The notes beneath the pieces are model-generated. The model did no database searches. It was not told the origin of the DNA and worked only from the letters and a program-made list of their open reading frames with translations. From the NCBI GenBank assembly GCA_036971475.1, contig JBAIZL010000001.1, positions 153,980,044 through 154,044,043 of the forward strand: DNA of 64,000 nt. Direction: 5' to 3'. Every line of letters starts with the position of its first letter. Positions within the stretch are counted from its first letter, which is position 1. Below, piece by piece: positions 58,264-64,000 of the stretch. The position numbers and the translations under genes were made by a program. Source of the stretch: Prosapia bicincta (taxonomy: Eukaryota; Arthropoda; Insecta; Hemiptera; Cercopidae).

Positions 58264-58282
58264 GTGGCGTCCAAAGGGTTAA

Positions 58283-59259
58283 CAAAAAAAAAGAAATTTA
58301 ATAGAATTTACACTAATTTGAAGAAGTTGACTTCAATGAAATAAATCACTATAATTAACTTCTTGTTTGTCGTATTTAGTATTTTTTTTAAATACTCTTA
58401 TGTTTTTCTAAAACCCTGTTTCAATCTACCTTAAAAACTTTTTCTGAATATATACCTCTACATTCTTAATACGAGAACAAAGATCCGAAGCATTACCTTT
58501 ATTCCTCCAGATGATGTTTACCTTAGGTTGTGTTTTCATCAGATTTAGAATTACTACTCTTTTTTTTAATAGCAGAAATCTGTATAGTTTCTTTGTTGGT
58601 AAGAATTACTTTTATCCACACTTATGGTTTTATATGCAGTTGTGGTTTTTAGTTCTATGAATGTAATGTTGATTACATTTTTCCAAGCTTTGGTAAAAAG
58701 TCAATCTATGACGATGTTAAAACTTTCGTTTTATAAAGTCTCTTCAGTTATATTTAATTCAGTTTTTGAAAATATGATTTGAAACTGTAGCCTCTTTGAC
58801 TCTTAAATCGTCAAGATGACACATGTTTAGAATTTGGTGGCAAGAAAACCACTTCAATATTTAGTAATTTGGGTAACCTCAAGCCCAATAGTCAGTAATA
58901 TCATTTTGTCTTTTCTTTATGAGTTAATTATAATTCTACTCACAAAGTGTGACTCATTGCTTACTATTACTCTTGAAATTTCAATAAAAAGCAAACTCAT
59001 TTTACATTTGGAATGAGAGTTGTAAAAACTCATTTTATATTTGTGTTTCAATTTCAGAGTTTTATTGTATATTTGTGATTTACATATTTTTCCCATTGCA
59101 TGTTTCTTAATACATTTGGTGACTATATTCTTTATTACTGCTACATTTTTATCTTCTTCACTGAAAGTAAATATATATTTTACAAAAATCTTTGATTTCA
59201 TAATTAATATGGGATACTGATAAACATAAGAAAGCATGAAATATTATACAGAGCACAGT
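58283..59259 (+). other. Intron sequence
   Basis: No feature recognised; open frames here are short and lysine- or serine-rich by base composition. Confidence 0.45.
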
Positions 59260-59313
59260 AGCATAATTATGATAAATAAATAACAATAACCCTTTCTAGA
59301 AATATTTACATAC

Positions 59314-59356
59314 CCTTGATGTACATTTTGCCAACACAGTTAGCATCATCAGAAGG
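59314..59356 (-). ncRNA. Hammerhead-like motif, left end, GAA box mutated
   Basis: On the minus strand: CCUU, CUGAUGA, stem II (GCUAAC with GUUGGC), AAA in place of GAA, palindromic AUGUACAU, C, AAGG. Stem I (CCUU/AAGG) is intact, but the GAA box is broken. Confidence 0.5.
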
Positions 59357-59613
59357 TTACAAATATTCTGGAACTAAAAAGAAACAGTACACCTAAAATC
59401 GCGATGGGCTACCTCCCACTCCTCCGCCCAGCGACCAGTTTGTTTACCTGTAATAGTGCTGCACGTGGAACAAGGCCACATCCACCACTGACTTGTCGTG
59501 ACAATTCTAAATTAAAACTTATTACAAACTAGTGTAAACTAAAATTATAAAAGTAACATAAACAATAATAAATTATCTTGTCAACTGAACTAATCTATAA
59601 TTACAGCTAAAAA

Positions 59614-60070
59614 TCATGTATTTGGTCGTAACAAAGAGAATAAACTAGAACCAGGAATTGGGCCTTTATCAACGTTCAATAACAAATCGCCCCTAGTTTT
59701 AGCAATGAATATACTTTCATAACTATTGAGCAACCTGTTAGAGAACACCGTTTTACCCACTTTAACACTATTTATATCTAATTCATGGCCATTATTAAGG
59801 ATATGTTCAGCCACGCTGGACTTATCCTGTATCCCATATTTAATATGGGCTAGATGTTCTTTAAATCAAGTTATAGTCTTTCTCCTTGTCTGACCAATAT
59901 ACATTTTGTCACAAGTTTTACAAGTAATGGTGTAGATTCCAGACCTATCCAACATCGGAAGTTTATCCTTAGGATTTCCTAATAAATCGGTTAACCTATT
60001 AGGATTTTTATATGCAATTCTTAAATTGAAATCTTTGAAAGTTTTAAACCATTGGTAATAATATTGTCAA
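59614..60070 (-). pseudogene. Penelope-like GIY-YIG endonuclease remnant
   Basis: The minus strand reads GIYTITCKTCDKMYIGQTRR (GIY-YIG with the CxxC just ahead of it). It then meets a stop, and continues FKEHLAHIKYGIQDKSSVAE, HILNNGHELDINSVKVGKTV, and a tail ending SLFSLLRPNT before the final stop. AEHILNNGHELD is the His-containing motif that follows GIY-YIG in these proteins. The upstream part is frame-shifted and the reverse transcriptase core is missing. Confidence 0.87.
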
Positions 60071-60157
60071 ATAGTAAAGTTATAAATTTTTGAGGGTTAT
60101 TTTCCGGTTGGAAGGTGGTGGAATCTCTCCTTAATTTTCTAAATTTGTTTTTTGTAA

Positions 60158-60200
60158 CCTTCTGATGATGCTAACTGTGTTGGCGAAATGTACATCAAGG
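60158..60200 (+). ncRNA. Hammerhead-ribozyme-like motif, right end, intact
   Basis: Plus strand: CCUU, CUGAUGA, stem II of six pairs (GCUAAC with GUUGGC, including one U-G), GAA, perfect palindrome AUGUACAU, C, AAGG. The predicted cleavage (after AUC) falls between 60196 and 60197. All core bases are intact, and the stems share no sequence with the 54939 copy, only structure. Confidence 0.67.
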
Positions 60201-60300
60201 GTATGTAAATATTTGTAGCAAGGGTTATTGTTATTTATTTATAAGAAAGCATAGCAATTTTATTAATTATTTGTCTTAATGTGGAATTGTTATTTTCCAG

Positions 60301-60467
60301 GATTCTGGAGGGATAACAAGACAGTTATCTCATGCACTGTCATCGTCCAGTCATCAGTTACACAAAGCTGACTTAATGTTAGACAACAACAATATTTCCA
60401 AAGTGGATAATTTAGCGCCTAATGTTAAAGATCTACCCACCCCTAGTTCTACCCCAACTACTGTCAG
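60301..60467 (+). CDS. CenG1A: Centaurin-gamma/AGAP exon: linker continuation
   Basis: A 167-base exon with acceptor TATTTTCCAG and donor CAG|GTAAAC. It begins in phase 0, matching the end of the 55473-55669 exon, and leaves two bases of a codon. It reads DSGGITRQLSHALSSSSHQL, HKADLMLDNNNISKVDNLAP and then NVKDLPTPSSTPTTVR. The TPSSTPT ending resembles the stretch just before the basic segment that precedes the PH domain in insect AGAPs. The next exon is not found before 64000. Confidence 0.82.
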
Positions 60468-62027
60468 GTAAACATAATATTCTAAATATTAATATTTCAG
60501 ATGTTATATCAGTGAATTTAAGAAAATAATTTGTGTGGCTTTGATTAAATTTATTTTTTTTTTTTTTTGTAAGGCAGTATAATCATTTTAAGATAATTAA
60601 GGATAATTGAATAAATTTTAAAAAACACCATCTAAAACTCAATACCTTATTTCCTAATACTTGTTTTAATGAGTCATCAGCACCAGTGAGTATAGCTGTA
60701 AATATTCTACTATAACTAGAATAAGAGTTATACTTTAGAATTTCTCTATACTCCCTGATTATGGTGATTTTTCTATTAAAATATGTGTTACAAAATTAAG
60801 TTAGTCATTTTAAATTCTTTTTCAGTTTTAAGGTTAAAATTTTAAAGTTGTTGAGCTACAATTTTATCACAACTAATGCAATATTTAGTGTTGAGCTACA
60901 ATTTTATCACAACTAATGCAATACTTAGTCTTACAATGTGTAAATAATCTACTGTGAGTATTTTGTCATGTTTTTTCTTTAAAGTTATTAAACTATGGAA
61001 TTTTAGTGCTCACAATCCATAGAATTATAAACATTTAATTAGAGCAACCCTTATATTTTTCAAGAAGTAATAAATGTAACGTACTTTTAATAAAAATACA
61101 TTTTTATTACATGATGATCAGTGTAATCCATATAAAATGTTGAATGTGTACATGTTACAATTAATTAGTGTTAGTAGTGTGTACATTACAGCACTACATA
61201 CACAAGTATCTGTGACATATTTGCATATGCTGTAGGCTTAGAGATAAACGATTATTTATATTTTATTTGGTGAATCATTCGCTATACAATGACTCCAAGG
61301 TTTATTACTGAATAAACAGATTTCCGGTTTAACAGCCTGTGCAAAAATTAGGTTATATGTGAAAGAAAATTTAATTTATCTGTGTTACGGGAAGGGTTAA
61401 TTCTTTTAAAGTTAGCTCTACAGATATTGTCCCTTAGTCTAACCATTCACAATCTACAGTGATCAATTATTTAGCATAGTAAATAATGTCTAGGTAAAGT
61501 TTTGATAGCTACTACGTGACAGGAGAGGAGATTACTAGGAGCACAGTAGCAGTAGTTCACACTTTCTCGGCAATGTTTACTCGGGATGGTAGTAGTGATG
61601 ATAGTTATCCCCACTTTGGCTGTAATGTTTACTCAGTCTATTAGTACTAAAGAATCAAGAAAACGTGCATCTGATTAAACTGGATCAACACAATGATTAA
61701 ATAAATTTTACACACTAGGGTGGTTATATACATTGTTGGTTGAATTACAGGATGAAATTTGATAAGGAGGTAAACTCAAGTTGCTGGAAATAGTTTTTCC
61801 AATAAAATTAAGTATTATGCCAAAGATGAGAAAAATTTAAAAGGACTGCAAAAAACTGTTATTGTAAAGATAGGTCAAAGAATACGGAATATAACATCAT
61901 TTCTTGTTAGGAAAAACTATTCTCAAGTGTAAAAGCAATTGAAGGATGTTTAAAACTAAAGAAATAGGAGAAAAAAAGTTTTTAAAAAGAAAAAGATATT
62001 CTTTTTAAACAGTTTAATTAATAGGTA
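60468..62027 (+). other. Intron sequence with a 40-bp direct duplication
   Basis: TTGAGCTACAATTTTATCAC occurs at 60851 and 60891, giving two tandem 40-base copies (60849-60929). Otherwise nothing recognised. Confidence 0.55.
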
Positions 62028-62717
62028 CAGTCCACTCCCGATTATCCGGGATCGCATCAACCTGGTTGCGGATCAACCGGGATCGTCAGCTCCACTTGAA
62101 GCAGTGGGGCTGGAGGAGTCAAATGTGAACGCGGCGGACGGATGCGAGCGCGGGTGGTCGTTGGAGCGTACAGTAACCTTTACGGAATAATTTATAGACA
62201 GTCAACTAGCCCGCAGTCGCCACCCCGTGTCCTAAATGCTTCCTACCTGTTTCCGCGCGACGCGCACTCGCGGGCAGAGTTTCGGTCAGCATGTCTGAGT
62301 TTACGTTATATATCTTGTTGTCCTTTTATAAATTCATGCGGTTCTATGACGCGCGAATCCCTAATTACGTGTTATCTCCAACGTCCAATCAGATCAGAGG
62401 ACCGAAGCATCGAACGTGATGCATGGAGGTGCGATAACCTCGAGCACGAGCTTCCGTTTTTCGGTGAATTACGAGATCGCTCGAGTCGAACGTAAACACT
62501 ACCCTTCCTCAATGGTCAGTCTATGCGTTGCATCTGATCAAAACGAACTGTACAGTAGTGACGGTACAACAGGAGGCGGTACTATTTATCAGCTGTTTTT
62601 ACAGTCATTGGGTAGAAGTAGGGCTGTGGATATTATGGTATTTGTTTTAACCGTGATTTCGCATTATCCGTGACGGCCCTGCCGGTAATTATCCCGGATA
62701 ATCGGGAGTTGACTGTA
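62026..62717. mobile_element. pogo/Tigger-like (Tc1/mariner superfamily) nonautonomous element
   Basis: The element runs 62028-62715, with TA on both sides. The left end CAGTCCACTCCCGATTATCC matches the inverse of the right end, CAGTCAACTCCCGATTATCC, with one difference. CAGT..A.CTCCGATTATCC-like ends with a TA target are typical of pogo/Tigger elements. The interior is GC-rich and lacks a transposase; open frames there are fortuitous. Confidence 0.88.
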
Positions 62718-63082
62718 CTTAGGTTGTACTCAAGTGCAACAGGTCACGTGTCAGGACATAAAAATAGTTATTCACAAGATTACTGTTGCAATTATTGAAA
62801 TTAATAATATGTAAAGAAATGATTTTACCTTTGCTAAAATCTAATACCTAAGAGGGGTTTGTCCTACCCTTCCTGGTACCATAGAAAAAAATACACATAT
62901 AGATATATTCACTCACTTATATTTTGTAGTATAAAATTATCCAACCTCGGGATAGGAAAAATATTTTAATGGTGTTTTCCTCCACCATCTGTACTATAGA
63001 GGTATTTGATATCATTTCTCAATTTTGCCCAACTTCTCAAAAAAAAAAGAATTTTGTTTTTATCTGTTTTATTAATTCTGGA
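62718..63082 (+). other. Intron sequence
   Basis: No feature recognised. Confidence 0.45.
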
Positions 63083-64000
63083 GTCGGGGCGCCCCGACTT
63101 GTAACGTGAGTAGACTGGGGCGCCATAATGGTTTTTATTAATTTAAGCACAGTTTTTTTTTGTTAAACTTTTTAACCGTTATTTATGTAGTTAATTGTTC
63201 CTAATGAAGAGATTTAGGGCATTATAATATAAAAATGATAATATATTGTGAATAAACACGTTTATTGAACAATATTGCAATATAAGTAATTACATAGGAA
63301 CAAATTATAAAACTAATAATGAACATAAAATTCAAGTTATTTGAAGGTTAATATTTTAAATCGTTGGTTGTTACAATACAAAAAAAGTATTTAGACAAAA
63401 TAGTCATGTTTTTTGTTCTCCAATGTAATACGGTCCCATCGGTTGTAACTGTTCGCGTTGAATATCAACTACCATTTCGTGTTTAGAATCTCCCCCATCT
63501 TGTTCGGAACCCTTATCTCCAAGACAAACTTCTACATGATCCTCTTCCTCTATATCAGATCCGTCAATAAATTCACTATCACTATTTTCGTAAATATTCT
63601 CTTCTAACAACTCCCTAATCCGTTCTTGTTCACGGTCTCTTTGCCTTTCCATTTCCATGTCAATAAAGTATCGTTTAAAACTAATACATACACTAAATAC
63701 ACTTTTTACAACACTTAAATACGAAGAAAACTATTTTAACAAACTGAAAATATAGTTACACAAACGTGGGTGCCTAGTCTGACAGACCCAAAATAGAAAA
63801 AATACTGTCACACGAGTCGGGGCGCCAAGTCTGTGAGACCCGAATCGTAAACAAAGGCAGGTAGAGCAGTGGCAAAAACTCAACATTGACTGGAACTTAA
63901 TATTGTACAGCTAGATGGACGGAGGAGTTTCTAGCGCAGTGCTACCAACCGTAGCAACAAAATTTCCCTGCTCCGGGTCTGTGAGACTTGGCGGCCCGAC
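63083..64000 (-). mobile_element. piggyBac-like element, partial, runs off the window
   Basis: It starts with a perfect 16-base palindrome GTCGGGGCGCCCCGAC near 63083-63100. Related GTCGGGGCGCCAAGTCTG and TCTGTGAGACTTGGCGGCCC motifs recur at 63815-63840 and 63978-64000, at the opposite end. Only the acidic N-terminal transposase exon is visible. The right boundary lies at or past 64000. Confidence 0.65.
63404..63658 (-). pseudogene. piggyBac-like transposase N-terminus
   Basis: The minus-strand frame starts MEMERQRDREQERIRELLEE and continues NIYENSDSEFIDGSDIEEED, HVEVCLGDKGSEQDG, ending PYYIGEQKT at a stop. An acidic SDSEF/EEEDHVEV stretch followed by YYIG-x-x-x-T is how many piggyBac-like transposases begin, just before the catalytic domain. 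The frame stops there, so the catalytic part has been deleted. The ATG choice is simply the first in frame. Confidence 0.72.

Larger units (their letters stand above)
56788..58282 (-). mobile_element. piggyBac-like element, internally deleted
   Basis: It is bounded by TTAA on both sides (56788-56791 and 58279-58282), the exact piggyBac target. The inverted ends are CCCTTTGGACGCCA, and the element proper is 56792-58278. The right subterminal region carries three palindromes 44 bases apart. Only the C-terminal third of the transposase is left, on the minus strand. The short frame at 57988-58197 (with DGSTSDLGSDI) may be a relic of the acidic N-terminus. Confidence 0.92.
59260..60245 (-). mobile_element. 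Penelope-like element with inverted ends
   Basis: The left end (ATAAATAAATAACAATAACC ... TTGCCAACACAGTTAGCATC) is matched in inverse by the right end (GATGCTAACTGTGTTGGCGA ... GGTTATTGTTATTTATTTAT) over about 100 bases. A minus-strand GIY-YIG coding remnant lies between, and each end holds a hammerhead-like motif. This is a different subfamily from the 15.8-17.6-kb copies, with different stem sequences. Confidence 0.87.

Noticed and set aside
62142..62673. 117- and 85-codon open frames
   Set aside because: They lie inside a nonautonomous pogo/Tigger-like element and show no transposase motifs.

Overview
The window is animal nuclear DNA, most likely from an insect. It is AT-rich, almost empty of coding sequence, and crowded with tandem arrays and decayed transposable elements. 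The only host gene I can support is on the + strand. It is an AGAP/centaurin-gamma family gene (Drosophila CenG1A), seen as five exons: 14810-15042, 50365-50506, 52775-52909, 55473-55669 and 60301-60467. Splice sites and phases agree through all five. The first three encode most of the Ras-like GTPase (GLD) domain and the last two a Pro/Ser/Thr-rich linker. The upstream exons and the downstream PH, ArfGAP and ankyrin exons are not visible here. The tandem-repeat content and the protein similarity fit an insect, perhaps a hemipteran, but the order is a guess.

Layout. 1-14.8 kb (intron or upstream DNA): a 69-bp array of 56 units (3.27-7.13 kb), a 25-bp array (8.8-11.0 kb), and a 62-bp array split by a 5'-truncated R2-like retrotransposon with a 22-bp target duplication, followed by a 92-bp triplicate. 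15.0-50.4 kb is a single 35-kb intron that interrupts the GTPase domain. It holds Penelope-like element (PLE) fragments and foldbacks in (TA)n tracts (15.8-17.8 kb), a 122-bp array, a homopurine 34-bp array, a 27-bp array, a foldback, a LINE relic, a PLE-tail/(TA)n composite array (29.1-30.65 kb), 143-bp, 50-bp and 41-bp arrays, two PIF/Harbinger-like copies encoding a MADF-domain start, a hAT-like element with perfect 8-bp target duplication, and a 5-kb array of about 211-bp units. 50.4-64 kb holds the remaining exons, a LINE with a duplicated catalytic box, several foldbacks, two deleted piggyBac-like elements, a further PLE, and a pogo/Tigger-like element with inverted ends.

The most interesting signal is a set of twelve hammerhead-ribozyme-like motifs at PLE and foldback ends. 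Most occur as oppositely oriented pairs. Each has a 4-5 bp stem I, a CUGAUGA box or close variant, a stem II with covarying pairs between copies, a GAA box, a very short palindromic stem III (AAGCUU, AUGUACAU or AACGUU), and a predicted cleavage site directly before the 3' strand of stem I. Hammerheads are already known in Penelope-like elements; the inverted pairing with one arm usually damaged, and the non-coding foldback families that carry them, are what deserve a second look.
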